NCBI GenBank assembly: GCA_013350335.1
Contig: CM023541.1
Location: forward strand, 38,680,739-38,744,738
Direction: 5' to 3'
Source: Chimonanthus salicifolius
Taxonomy: Eukaryota > Streptophyta > Magnoliopsida > Laurales > Calycanthaceae
DNA length: 64,000 nucleotides
Numbering within the stretch: position 1 is the first letter of the stretch; each line of letters starts with the position of its first letter. Under the pieces are notes generated by a model that worked only from the letters and a program-made list of their open reading frames with translations, searched no databases and was not told the DNA's origin. The translations under genes were made by a program, and so were the position numbers. Of the stretch, positions 11,934 through 23,771 are shown piece by piece.

Positions 11934-12952
11934 GTACGTGTTAGAAAAATGAAAAAAATGACGCATATTGATTTTGACTGCTAAGATCAAGTGGCTTTCA
12001 CCTGAATTTTTAGATGAAATTTATTTTACATAGTAGAAATTAAGTGAGTTTTCAATTTAACCAGATAGATTTTCATAAAATGGACTAGGTGTGATGTAAT
12101 AATAATTGGGATTTTTTTTTAAAGTCCAGCCTTATTATAAATTGGGCTAAATTTAATTCTGACTTTTGATTTTAGAGTATTCTATAACTCTATGTTCATT
12201 ACAATAGGACCTATTAAGCCACATAATGTTCTTATATAAAAATTATAATATTTATATTTTATTGAAATAACAAATATATGTTATTTGTTTAAGTATAAAA
12301 ATAATTTGTTATAAATTTCATTGATGCAAACATGGTAAATAATGTACTTAGAAAATAAGTACTTCAGGTTTCTTATTACTTCCTATATTTGGAAAATTAG
12401 TAATAAGTCGGGCATTTTTTGTAAGGCACGAAAGCCCATGTAAAGCCTCTTTTATGGCAAATTTGAATTGATGAAATCATTATTTTTATTTTAAATTTAA
12501 ATTTAGAAGGTTTTATATTCATCTAATACATTTTCACTTTTGAATTGAGTGTAATAAGAGAATATATGTCATTTTTTTAATCACGTTTCAATTGAAAAAT
12601 TAAATTCTAGTAACTCAATTTTAATAGTAAAAAACTACTAGATATCGTTATTTTTTTTCCTAAATTGCATTGTGATTTTTTCGGTTAGAATTAAGTGACT
12701 AAAATTTGATTTACATATTAATATTTTTTTAAATTTATAATTATTTTAAAAATAAATAAAAAACTTATATACAAACCATAGAAGGCTTCCTCAGCTTTTT
12801 ACTTAAATGCAATTTAAATCATTGACTTATCTTACTCTGAGAAGTTGGGTGATTTCTTGTTCTTCTTCTCCCTCACCAAACTCACGTATTTAGTGTTTTT
12901 ATTATAAAAAATAAAAATGTTCATTTAACTACGCCTATAATTCGTCTATTTC
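11934..12952 (+). other. Upstream region of the copy A DnaJ gene
   Basis: AT-rich non-coding DNA nearly matching 48362-49215 in copy B. The empty target site AAATG of the copy B element lies here, at about 12078-12084 (CATAAAATGGACTAGG). No gene seen. Confidence 0.65.
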
Positions 12953-12958
12953 CACGTG
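12953..12958 (+). promoter_or_regulatory. G-box / ABRE-like element upstream of DnaJ
   Basis: CCACGTGTC contains the CACGTG G-box and the ACGTGTC core of ABA-responsive elements, about 230 bases upstream of the ATG. The same element is kept at 16652-16657 and 49216-49221. bZIP or bHLH binding is inferred from the motif only. Confidence 0.4.
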
Positions 12959-13186
12959 TCAATTTGAGAATAAGAGTGTAATATTTGGTGACTTCGTTGC
13001 GTCAGGACAGTGCATCAGTTCCTTAGGCGTGTTTCCTTCATCAGTTTCCAGACTCACCCAACCCCTTCACTTGTGCAGAAAGAGAGAGAGATCCAACCAA
13101 CTGATCTCAACAAGGAAGCCCGTTAATGGAGTAGAAGACAGGCAGAAGGACAAGAAGAAGAAGAAGAAGAAGAAGAAGAGGAGGAG

Positions 13187-14238
13187 ATGGGCGTGGATTA
13201 CTATAAGACGCTTCACGTGGACAAGAGCGCCAAAGATGAGGATTTGAAGAAATCATATCGAAAATTGGCCATGAAATGGCATCCGGACAAGAACCCCACC
13301 AACAAGAAGGAAGCTGAAGCCAAATTCAAGCAAATCTCTGAAGCCTATGAGGTTCAGTCCCTTCTCATTTCCCATTTTCTATTTCTAATCTCCCCCTTCT
13401 TTTCTTTTTCTTTTTCTTTTTCTTTTTTCTCTTTTGTTGTTTTAAATCACCGAAAAGAAACCCAGTTCTCGTTTCTCATATCCCAATTTCGAGTCCCTCT
13501 TTTCTCTGTATTTTATTTTATTGGAAATAGCGTTTTTTTTTTTTCAAGCTTTTGTTTTCATCTTCAGTGAAATTCCAGTTCCTATTTCTCATTAATTCCG
13601 TGTTTTGATCTCCATTTTTTTCCATTTCAATTTTCAGCACCAAGTCACCATACGAATCCTCTTATTGTCTCTCTCTTTTCCCTTACGTACCCAGTTTTCT
13701 CATTTTCGTCACCAGCAAAATCCACTTCGAATTTCCCATTTTCTAGCTCCCTTTTCGCCATTAGAAAAGAGAAAAGAAAAATTAAAGAACCCACTTCCTA
13801 TCTCTCAATTTCCATTTTCTAACTCCCTATCCCCTTTCTCTATTTCTTCACCACAAACCCACTTATCATCGCTCATTTCCCATTTTTTAATATACGCTTT
13901 CCTCCAATTCAAAGATAGAAAGCCCCACTTCCTATCTCTTTCATTTCCCCATTTTTAACCATCCCTTTTCTCCTTCTCTGAACAAACAAATAAAATTTTC
14001 CCATTTTTTCATTCAAAAGGAAAGAGGAAAAACCTACTTCCCAGATCTCATTTTCCATTTTCTGGTGCCCCCTTTTCTTCATTAAAAAAAAAAATAAAGA
14101 GAAAAAGACAATGTCACCATTTCCCATTTTCAAGTTCCCCTCTTTTCTTTCAAATCCCCATTCTTCTTCGTTTCATTACCAACGAAAATCCACTTCCCAT
14201 TTCTCATTTTCCATTTCCCATTTCCCATTTTCTGGAAC

Positions 14239-14277
<39 letters not shown>

Positions 14278-17200
14278 CACCTTCAATACCCATTTTCCAT
14301 TTCTAATTTCTTATTTTTCTACTCCCTCCTTTTCTCCTTATTTTTCACCACGAGTAAAGCACATTTCCGACTTCTCATTTTTCCATGTACCTGTCCACCC
14401 TTTTCTTCTTTTCATCACCAAGAAAACTCACTTCCTATATCTCGGTTCCCAATTACTAACCCCCCTTTGCTTCTTTGTCTCCAATAACAACTCTCTCTGT
14501 AAAAACCTTTTCCTATCTCTCATTTTCTAACCCTCCCTTTTCTACTCTTTAGGTTCTAAGTGACCCCCAGAAGCGGGCCATCTATGACCAGTATGGAGAA
14601 GAAGGCCTAAAGGGGCAAGTACCCCCACCAGGTGGCGCTTCTGGCTTCTCCAATTTTGGCCCATTTGGTGCTGGGAGCTCCACAACCTTCAAATTCAATC
14701 CAAGAAGTGCTGACGATATCTTCTCGGAGTTCTTTGGGTACTCCAGCCCATTTGGTGGTGGCGGAATGAGTGACATGGGTGGCTCTCGTGGAGGCTCTGG
14801 ACGATTCCCTAGGGGTATCTTTGGAGAGGACATTTTTGCTTCTTTTGGAGGTGCCGGTGGCGAGGCATCTGCCAATGTTCTCCGCAAGGGCCAGCCCATT
14901 GAGCAGAATCTCTCCTGCAGCCTGGAGGATCTTTACAAGGGCACGACCAAGAAGATGAAGATTTCAAGGGATGTCATGGATTCCAATGGGTGAGCTTTTA
15001 CTTCCCATGTTATTTGATTCATGTGGAAATTGCTGTGATCTTCTTTTATTGGTAATGTTTTAGATTTATTTAAACAAGAGGCAAAACACACTTACCTTTC
15101 AATAAAAGAAGCAGCAAAACACATTTGGGAAATGAGGTTAATTGTGCAAAAATTTATGCTTGACAAGCATTTTCATTTGTTCCTTTGAATTGATATCAAC
15201 CAGCATTATGTGTCAAGGAATGAGTGAAAAGGTTGGTGTTGGTCATTTTCTGGTACTCAATGTTGTCATTCAATGGTTAATGTAATTTGGTGGTCTTTTT
15301 GTTCATTTATGTTTTTTCTTTCCCTTTTCATATTTATTTTTCTTGGGGTTGGAGTTATATCTTGATTGCCCAAGTATGTTAATGCTCCCCTTGTGAACAT
15401 TTTCTAGCAAGCCTTTTGTGTCATAAAATCAGAACTCTTAGATTTTTGAGAACAACATTATGATGGTAATCTATTGTCAATGGTGCTATATTTTTTCTCT
15501 TATTATGCTTACAATTCTTAGTCATGATGTTGTAGTTGCATACCAGCCTAAAATGCCCATGTGCACCCTTGTTATGTTTCTTTTTCCTTTAATCTCTCAG
15601 AAAAAAGATATGTAAAATTCATTACCTATCCTGTTTTGGAACATTATATATTGCTTCAATGCCTTCATTAAATTTGTTTCCTTATCTTTCCACATTTTTT
15701 GGGTCCACTTGTAAGGGCAATTTAGTGCTTGTGTTTGATAGTCACTTCATCATTTGAAGAAAGCTCATTCATAGTGGTGTTTTTAGTTTTTCTATGTTGT
15801 AGTCAACAATATTTTAAATGGTAAAAAGAAATATAAAAAGATGATACACATTAGAGATGCATGAAGCAAAGGGGAAACCCCAAACACGTATAGAATACAC
15901 AAACAAAACCAAGCAAAATTCAAGAATTAACTCATCTAAGCTATAAGCTACCCATTTTGGCCACTGAGGAGCATGCATTCACCTTATGCTCAATGAAAAT
16001 CGATTTAAAGACGCTTGAGATGCCTGGACATGTGTATATACTGAATGTTGGGTATGGTTGTGTTGGATGCCTTGATACTTGTGGGACTTTGTGAGATGTG
16101 CTTGAATGATATAACTACTTTCGTCACAGGACATACAAAAGAGAGACCTCAAAGTTCTTTTGGTATAAAGCTTTACAAAATAGACACTTCTTTGATGATT
16201 AGCATGCTTGAAAGATTAGTTCACTTAATAAAGTTAAGGGAAATTCTAAAAATATCCTTCGGTGTTCCCATTGTTCTAAAAAAATATTTTTTACTTTTTC
16301 CAATATTAAAGAGCCCTCTAACTTTTCATGAAAATTTAAAGAGGCCTCCCTTTTCTTGCCAGATTCTTTTTCTTTCCATTCCCTTCAAATACCTTAATTT
16401 TGTTGGAGCTAATAACCTGTCCACCCTGTTGCAATTGCCTTTGACGATCACTATTTGATTGGATAGTCGGAACTTGACTCCTTTGAGAAGACCCTCGAGA
16501 TTCACAATAGTTTTAAATCATTGACTTATCTTACTCTGAGAAGTTGGGTGATTTCTTGTTCTTCTTCTCCCTCACCAAACTCACGTATTTAGTGTTTTTA
16601 TTATAAAAAATAAAAATGTCCATTTAACTACGCCTATAATACATCTATTTCCACGTGTCATTTTGAGAATAAGAGTGTCATAATATATGGTGACTTCGTT
16701 GCGTGAGGATAGTGCATTGGTTCCTTACGCGTGTTTCCTACGCCAGTTTCCAGACTCACCCAACTTCACTTGTGCTGAGAGAGAGAGAGAGAGAGAGAGA
16801 GCGCCAGAGATGGGTGTGGAACTGTGGATTACTATAAGACGCTTCAGGTGGACAAGAGCGCCAAAGATGGGGATTTGAAGAAATCATATCGGAAATTGGC
16901 CATGAAATTCAAGCAAATCTCTGAAGCCTATGAGGTTCAGTCCTTCACATTTCCCATTTTCTATTTCTAATCTCCCCCTTTTTCTTTTTTCTTTTTTCTC
17001 TTTTGTTGTTTTAAATCACCAACAAGAAACCCAGTTCTCGTTTCTCAATCCCAATTTCGAGTCCCCTTTTGCTCTGTATTTTATTTTATTGGAAATAGTG
17101 TATTCTTTCTTTCTTTTTTTCATCTTCAGTGAAAATTCCACTTCCTATTTCTCATTTATTCCATGTTTTGATCTCCATTTTTTCCATTTCAATTTTCAGC

Positions 17201-20200
17201 ACCAAGTCACCATACGAATCCACTTATTGTCTCTCTGTTTTCCTTTACGTACCCAGTTTTCTCATTTTCATCACCAGCAAAATCCACTTCGAATTTTCCA
17301 TTTTCTAGCTCCCTTTTTGCCATTAAAAAAGAGAGAAGAAAAAAAAAAAATAAAGAACCCACTTCCTATCTCTCAATTTCCATTTTCTAACTCCCTATCC
17401 CCTTTCTCTATTTCTTCACCATCACAAACCCACTTATCATCACTCATTTCCCATTTTCTAAGACACGCTTTCCTCCAATTCAAAGATAGAAAGCCCCACT
17501 TCCTATCTCTTTCATTTCCCCATTTTTAACCATCCTTTTTCTCCTTCTCTGAACAAACAAATAAAATTTCCCCACGTTTTTCATTCAAAAGGAAAGAGGA
17601 AAAGCCTACTTCCCACATCTCATTTTCCATTTTCTGGTCCACCCCTTTCTTCATTAAGTAAAATAAAGAGAAAAAGACATTGACACCATTTCCCATTTTC
17701 AAGTTCCCCTCTTTTCTTTCAAATCTCCATTTTTTCTTCGTTTCATTACCAACGAAAATCCACTTCCCATTTCTCATTTTCCATTTCCCATTTTCTGGAA
17801 CACCTTGTCTCTCTCTCAATCACCTTCAATACCCATTTTCCATTTCTAATTTCCTATTTTCCTACTCCCTCTTTTTCTCCTTATTTTTCACCACGAGTAA
17901 AGCACATTTCCGACTTCTCATTTTTCCATGTACTAGTCCACCCTTTTTTTCTTTTCATCACCGAGAAAACTCGCTTCCTATATCTCGGTTCCCAATTTCC
18001 AACCCCCCTTTGCTTCTTTTTGTCTCCAATAAAAATCCTCTCTGTAAAACCTTTTTCCTATCTCTCATTTTCTAACCCCCCCTTTTCTACTCTTTAGGTT
18101 CTAAGTGACCCCCAGAAGCGGGCCATCTATGATCAATATGGAGAAGAAGGCCCAAAAGGGCAAGTACCTCCACCAGGTGGCGCTTCTGGCTTCTCCAATT
18201 TTGACCCATTTGGTGCTGGGAGCTCCACAACCTTCAAATCCAACCCAAGAAGTGCTGACGATATCTTCTCGGAGTTCTTTGGGTACTCCATGCCTTTTGG
18301 TGGTGGCGGAATGGGTGACGTGGGTGGCTCTCGTGGAGGCTCTGGACCATTCCCTAGGGGTATCTTTGGAGAGGACATTTTTGCTTCTTTTGGAGGTGCT
18401 TGTGGTGAGGCATCTGCCAATGTTCTCCGCAAGGGCCAGCCCATTGAGCAGAATCTCCCCTGCAGCCTGGAGGATCTGTACAAGGGTACGACCAAGAAGA
18501 TGAAGATTTCAAGGGATGTCAAGGATTCCAATGGGTGAGGTTTTGCTTCCCATGTTATTTGATTCATGTGGAAATTGCTGTGGTCTTCTTTTATTGGTAA
18601 TTTTTTAGATTTATTTAAACAAGAAGCAAAACACACTTACCTTTCAAAAAAAGCAGCAGCAAAATACACTTAGGAAATGAGGTTAATAGTGCAAAATTTT
18701 TTACTTGACAAGCATTTTTATTTGTTCCTTTGAAATTGATATCAACCGGCATTATGTGTCAAGGAATGAGTGAAAAGGTTGGTGTTGGTCATTTTCTGGT
18801 ACTCACTGTTGTCATTCAATGGTTAATGTAATTTGGTGGTCTTTTTGTTCATTTATTATTATTATTTTTTCACTTTTCATATATATTTTCTTGGGGTTGG
18901 TGTCATATCTTGATTGCCCAGGTATGTTAATGCTTCCCTTGTGAACATTTTCTAGCAAGCCTTTTGTGTCATAAAATCGAAACTTAGATTTTTGAGAGCA
19001 ATATTGCGATGGTAATCTATTGTCAATGGTGCCATTTTTTTTTTTCTCTTATTATGATTACAATTCTTAGTCATGATGTTGTAGTTGCATACAAGCCTAA
19101 AATGCCCATGTGCACCCTTGTTATGTTTCTTTTTCCTTTAATCTCTCAGAAAAAAGATAGGTAAAATTCATTACCTATCCTGTCTTGGAACATTATATAT
19201 TGCTTCAATGCCTGCATTAAATTTGTTTCCTTATCTTTCCACATTTTTTGGGTCCACTTGTAAGGGCAATTCAGTACTTGTGTTTGATAGTCACTTTATT
19301 ATTTGAAGAAAGCTCATTCATAGTGGTGTTTTTTGTTTTTCTATGTTGTAGTCAACAATAGTTTAAATGGTAAAAAATTTATAAAAAGATGATACACATT
19401 AAAGATGCATGAAGCAAAGGGGAAACCCCAAAAATTCAAGAATTAACTCATCTAAGCTACAAGCTACACATTTTGGCCACTGAGGAGCATGCATTAACCT
19501 TATGCTCAATGAAAGTCGATTTAAAGATGCCCAAAAATCCTTTGTACGACCTCTTGAGATGCATGGACATGTTTATATACTGAATGTTGGGTATGGTTGT
19601 ATTGGATGCCTTGATACTTGTGGGACTTTGTAAGATGTGCTTGAATGACATAAGTACTTCGTCACAGGACATACACAAAAGAGAGACCATCAAAGTTCTT
19701 TTGGTATAAAGCTTTACAAAATAGACACTTCTTTGATGTTTAGCATGCTTGAAAGATCAGTTCACTTAATAAAGTTAAAAGGAAATTCTAAAAATATCCT
19801 TCGCTGTTCCCATCATTCTAAAAAATATTTTTTGCTTTTTCCAATATTAAAGGACCCTCTAACTTTTCATGAAAATTTAAAGAGCCCTCCCTTTTCTTGC
19901 CAGATTCTTTTTCTTTCCATTCCCTTCAAATACCTTAATTTTGTTGGAGCTAATAACCTGTCCACCCTGTTGCAATTGCCTTTGACGATCACTGTTTGAT
20001 TGGATAGTCAGAACTTGACTCCTTTAGCGACATGATTTCAAATTTGAAGGGAGAAGACCCTCAAGATTCACAATAGTTTTAAAGAAACATAGATCAATGA
20101 TCCAAAGCTTTCCTCGATGCTATCTTTTTTGTGGTGAGGGGAAATTTTGTTAGACCAAATTATGTCAAGAATTGCTATTGTTAGATTTTTCCTATCCATC

Positions 20201-22441
20201 GCTACCATGTGTATTCCATTCTCTATGATGGAAGATCTACCCTTTTTTTTGAACAATAACAAGATGATAAATATATTAATCCATAAGAAACGTTAAAGTT
20301 ACAAAAAAAGGTCGAAGAAACTTAAACCCAGAACAAAGGAAAAGAAGAAAAATATAAAAGTCATAAAGGCCTAAACGTAGAGACTAAATACAATGAAATT
20401 CCAAAATATGGACCCCATGGTGCCCTCAAACCCTCCCCCAACGGTTACAAGAGTAAGATGCCGTTGATTGTCGAGTCAACTCCAATCTTTGCAAAGAAAT
20501 CCGCAACTCCGTTGGTTGTTCGCCTAAGCTGCACGAAGGAAACCTTATGATCCGAACACGTCCCTGACCACTGTAATCAATTTCCAAGGGAGCCGTTTCT
20601 TCCCCTTAGCGCATTTGATCACAGTCATTGAATTCCCTTCTTTCATGGTCTATTCATTCTAGTCCCTACCACCTATAGTCTATCCAAATACATTCTCGAT
20701 ATCACCCATGTGATGTGAATGACATGGACACCTACAATTGGTCCAACAAATGGGGTCTAGTTTTTCCCCTACTGCACTCAAGTTTATTGGATTGTGCCAT
20801 ATATATAGACACACACAGGGCTGGTCTGGCAGTCTTTGTTAGATAGTGGGCCCTAACTGTTGATCATAAAAATTATATGGATGGATAGAGATCGTGAGGA
20901 CTATCATAATGTTGAAAATGAGATCTATTGAATCATGTTAGCCAATAATTTTTTAAGAATAAAAATGAACCATTAGATAAATGGATTGACCTATCATGTT
21001 TAATCGAATGTTTGAGGATGCATCAAATGACAATTATGAAAGGTTGGATCGAAGTCTTTTTAAAAAAAAAAATTCTAGTGGACCGGATTCAAAATAAAGT
21101 GTCCCCCACAAGAGAGGGAGGGAGGGAGGGAGAGAGGGAGGGAGGCCTTTCAAATCCACCCATCCATGTGGCATGTGGGCCTAGGCGATGACCATTGGTT
21201 GTTTGCACCATGTTTGGTGCAAACTCGTTCTACCGTGAGTGCTCCTAATATATATAAGGATATTGATATTTGGTACTGGGCAATTTTTTTTCTCAGGTTG
21301 TTGGAGAGGTTTGATCTTGAGGAAATGTATATATCTCATTTGATTATTAATGAATGGTCACACACAATGTTTAACATAGATAAATGATTACAATAACCTA
21401 ATTTAAGTTATAAAAGACACCCGTAAAATATTGAAGCCCAAAGGTATAATAAAACCATCAAAAATCTTTATTTGCAAATCACTCACTAAAAGACAACCAC
21501 TAGCTTCCTAGGAAGTCTACTTTTTATGTTTGGCATAAGCCATAAGGTAAAAGGATTTGTGTTTGCATTTCCATTGGATACCTTGAAAGGAGCAAGGATT
21601 TCATCGTCTTTGATCCTCTTGTTTGGATGCATAGAAATGTTGTCAGCTGGAATGCAATGCCTAATGAAAATAACTTTATCATGAAGTGTGTTACAAGCTC
21701 TCTCTCTAAGTGTGTGAGATAACCTAGTACCTGACTGGTGAGGAATTCATTGATGAACCTCTCTCTCTCTCTCTCTTCCTTTTTCTTGACCTTTGTCAAT
21801 CTGTAGAGTATACCCTTGAAGGCTTGAATCTAATATCCACTGCCAATGATGTGGATCTGTCTTGCGAGGGAATTTGTGCTTTGGTGAAAGAGAGGATTTC
21901 GGATGTATCTTTGAATTGAAGAATTAAGTTGTATGGGCCATCATCATTTTTTCTTATGAGTGAAGTCTAAATCATTTCCTTTTTTTTTTGGTTCTCTAGG
22001 AGGCCGACAACTGTAGAGGAAATTCTGACAATAGGGGTAAAGCCAGGTTGGAAAAAGGGCACGAAAATAACTTTCCCTGAAAAGGGCAATGAGCAGCGTA
22101 ACTTGATACCTTCTGACCTGGTCTTCATTATTGATGAAAAGCCACACAGCATCTTCAGGAGGGATGGGAATGATCTAATAATGACACAAAAGATATCTCT
22201 TCTTGAAGCTCTCATAGGTTACACAGTACAATTAACAACTCTAGATGGTCGAAGCCTGGCCACCCCCATCAACACAATCATCCATCCCAGCTATGAGGAA
22301 GTTGTTAGGGGAGAAGGGATGCCAATCCCAAAGGAGCCTTCCAAGAAAGGAAACCTGAGAATCAAATTCAACATCAAGTCCCCCACCAAGCTTACATCAG
22401 AGCAGAAGATGGGCATCAAGCGGCTTTTGACGGCACCCTGA
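13187..22441 (+). CDS. Type II DnaJ/HSP40 co-chaperone gene, copy A (three exons, 347 aa)
   Basis: Exons 13187-13351, 14553-14989 and 22000-22441 join with GT-AG borders to 1044 bases. The J domain (residues 1-70) has HPD at 32-34. A Gly/Phe-rich linker with [10 protein letters not shown] and [11 protein letters not shown] follows, then the two C-terminal substrate-binding domains. There is no Cys-rich zinc domain, so this is a type II J protein (plant DNAJB/Sis1-like) that would stimulate cytosolic HSP70 ATPase. Intron 2 is 7 kb because a second exon 1-2 set (16810-18534) lies in it. Exon 2 starts in phase 0 and ends after two bases of a codon, so those extra exons cannot be inserted in frame. 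Exon 3 differs from copy B by 8 amino-acid and 4 silent changes, several at positions conserved in the family (EIKPGW to GVKPGW, LTIPIN to LATPIN, IKFPT to IKSPT). The start is the ATG of MGVDYYK after a (GAA)n leader. Possibly decaying. Confidence 0.85.
13352..14552 (+). repeat. DnaJ intron 1: pyrimidine-rich degenerate repeats
   Basis: About 1.2 kb of intron is made largely of variations on CCCATTTTC and TTCCCATTTC, interrupted by ACCAACGAAAATCCACTTCC-type phrases, so the plus strand is strongly C/T-rich. A (TC)n tract lies at about 14242-14275. Matching introns occur at 16935-18097 and 49612-50831. The lack of purines gives long stop-free frames rich in S, F, P and L, which are not genes. 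Confidence 0.8.
14990..16515 (+). other. Intron 2 of copy A DnaJ, first part
   Basis: AT-rich intron sequence, end of tandem unit 1. It is nearly identical to 51269-52793 and moderately different from 18535-20085. I recognise no gene or element; the frame at 16045-16458 has no family resemblance. Confidence 0.6.
16515..20085 (+). repeat. Unit 2 of the 3.7 kb tandem duplication
   Basis: A second copy of promoter, exon 1, intron 1, exon 2 and the start of intron 2, followed by unique intron sequence starting GAAACATAGATCAATGATCC. It diverges from unit 1 far more than unit 1 does from the copy B unit. Confidence 0.87.
16810..18534 (+). pseudogene. DnaJ exons 1-2, second set, pseudogene without HPD motif
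   Basis: Exon 1 (16810-16934) has an 8-base insertion after ATGGGTGTGGA that shifts the frame (reads [11 protein letters not shown] and stops at about 16876). It also has a 48-base in-frame deletion that removes [16 protein letters not shown], including the HPD tripeptide needed to stimulate HSP70. Exon 2 (18098-18534) stays open over its 437 bases but has replacements such as GEEGPKG for GEEGLKG and FSNFDPFG for FSNFGPFG. Its own G-box promoter region was duplicated with it. A transcript from here could use exon 3 at 22000, but no normal J domain would result. Confidence 0.9.
20240..20720 (-). mobile_element. LINE 3' end remnant (RNase H tail) inside DnaJ intron 2
   Basis: On the minus strand the sequence reads [20 protein letters not shown], the C-terminal pattern of a LINE RNase H. 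About 250 bases of untranslated sequence follow, ending in an A tract (T run at about 20240-20248 on the plus strand). The same insertion is in copy B at about 52962-53450, so it is older than the large duplication. Confidence 0.65.
21116..21130 (+). other. G-quadruplex motif (GGGA repeat) in intron 2
   Basis: Four GGG runs separated by single A bases, with two further GGG runs just downstream to 21145. On the sense strand it could fold in DNA or pre-mRNA. The copy B counterpart (about 53847-53861) has fewer GGG runs. Confidence 0.7.
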
Positions 22442-23490
22442 CTCGTGAATAATTGGCACTCTTCATGTAAGTTATTTATTTAGTGCTCTTTTTCCTCTCT
22501 GCTGGAGGCTCGAGGCTCTTTTGTTTTCCATGTAAAAAGGTTCTGCACAATGCTTTTGCATTTGGAAATTTGATGAGGCAATTTACCTTTTGTTGTCAGG
22601 TTTTCTCATTTCTAGTGTTTATGAGAAGTCAACAAATGTTGTCGATTGACTGCTGTGACCATTGCAAGCGATTTGTTATGGTTTGGGTTTGAGTTCATTC
22701 AAATGCCAGAATCTTGTTATTATATTTTTGATTTCGTTCATATCTTGTGACATCTTACCTGCATCAGAAGTTTTAGTTCATTGGACTTCTGTGGCTATGT
22801 GAAGGTGGTTTTAATAGAAATACATTGTGCTATTAGAAAAATGAAATTCTGCCACTGAGTTATTTTTGCTGAAATTGGCAAGTTCTGATGACTGAATTAT
22901 CTGGACTGGTCTTCAATTTCTTTGAATGGGCTGAAATAAACTGATTTAGCCTGATTTTATGCCCCCAGGTTATAATCTAGACCTGATGAGCGAGGGAAAG
23001 AGTCCTGGATAGCCTTGGTTGGACTGGTCCTATTGTGTTGACCTTTTGAAACATATGACATGTTGATTTCCATGGTTGCTGGTAAATAATGCATATTGTT
23101 TGTTCCCCTTTTTTCACAATCTTAAGGTATTGGTCGCAGTCTCTGTGATGGTGTTAATGGCACAGGATCATTGTCACCATTATTATCAAAGCTATTTATC
23201 CTCTCTATCTTAGGTTGATAGTTATATTTAGATTTGCCAAATTGTTTCTATTGGGCCAACTGTCTTTTTGAGCCTATATGACTTGAACCTGCGTCTTTTT
23301 GTGGATGTAAATGCCTGAATTTAATATTCTAAATCTCCGGTGGTTCTTTTTTTTTTTGGTAGTTTGGTGTCTCTAGTAATTCAAGAATTCACATGTCACC
23401 AGTGATTGAAAATATCAGGATTTGTCCTTCGGAGTCCCCTATATGCTTTTGAAACCTGGATATGAGAATCTGCATTACAACACAGGAGAC
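22442..23490 (+). other. 3' untranslated and downstream region of copy A DnaJ
   Basis: Non-coding sequence after the stop codon, closely matching 57224-58267. It probably contains the 3' untranslated region. I cannot place the poly-A site. Confidence 0.6.
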
Positions 23491-23707
23491 GCTCGGTGAG
23501 ACACTGAATGGAGTGTCCGAAGTTGATATCTCACCAACGAGAAAAAAAGGGGAAAAATCCTAAATCTTGTGGATTATAAACTAGCCCTTCAATGCACTCC
23601 CTACCATTTCTGTTTCATTTTGTAGTCATAACCCTATGTAAGCCTCTGTCCAAATATTTTAGATGGATCTCTCTTTCTCATTCTCTCCCGATGAGTTGCT
23701 CTCTCTC

Positions 23708-23771
<64 letters not shown>

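Larger units (their letters stand above)
12818..16515 (+). repeat. Unit 1 of a 3.7 kb tandem duplication (promoter plus DnaJ exons 1-2)
   Basis: The unit begins at ATTGACTTATCTTACTC and ends at CACAATAGTTTTAAA, where the next unit starts directly. The junction shares TTTAAAT. The second unit is 16515-20085. Copy B has a single unit (49081-52793). Unit 1 and the copy B unit share features missing from unit 2, such as a segment near CACGTATAGAATACAC and a ~20-bp deletion before TTGAGATGCCTGG. The duplication therefore appears older than the 34.6 kb duplication. Confidence 0.88.
18535..21999 (+). other. Last part of copy A DnaJ intron 2
   Basis: Holds the end of tandem unit 2, a LINE 3' remnant (20240-20720, minus strand), a G-rich GGGA repeat (21116-21130) and the empty target site ATGATTAC (21384-21391) of the transposon present in copy B. 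The rest shows nothing recognisable. Confidence 0.65.

Noticed and set aside
12780..12870. Heat-shock element upstream of DnaJ (GAAGGCTTC and TTCTTGTTCTTCTTC)
   Set aside because: The GAA and TTC blocks do not have the alternating two-base spacing of a real element.
13352..14530. Long stop-free plus-strand frames rich in Ser, Phe and Pro in DnaJ intron 1 (also 16930-18075 and 49612-50768)
   Set aside because: They come from the pyrimidine bias of the intron, have no domain and lie between good splice sites.
16045..16458. 137-codon plus-strand frame (also 52324-52737)
   Set aside because: Intronic, no domain; the third copy at 19580-19999 breaks the frame.
16810..18534. Second exon set as alternative exons of the copy A DnaJ gene
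   Set aside because: Exon 2 does not have a length divisible by three, exon 1 is frameshifted, and HPD is deleted, so no in-frame inclusion is possible.
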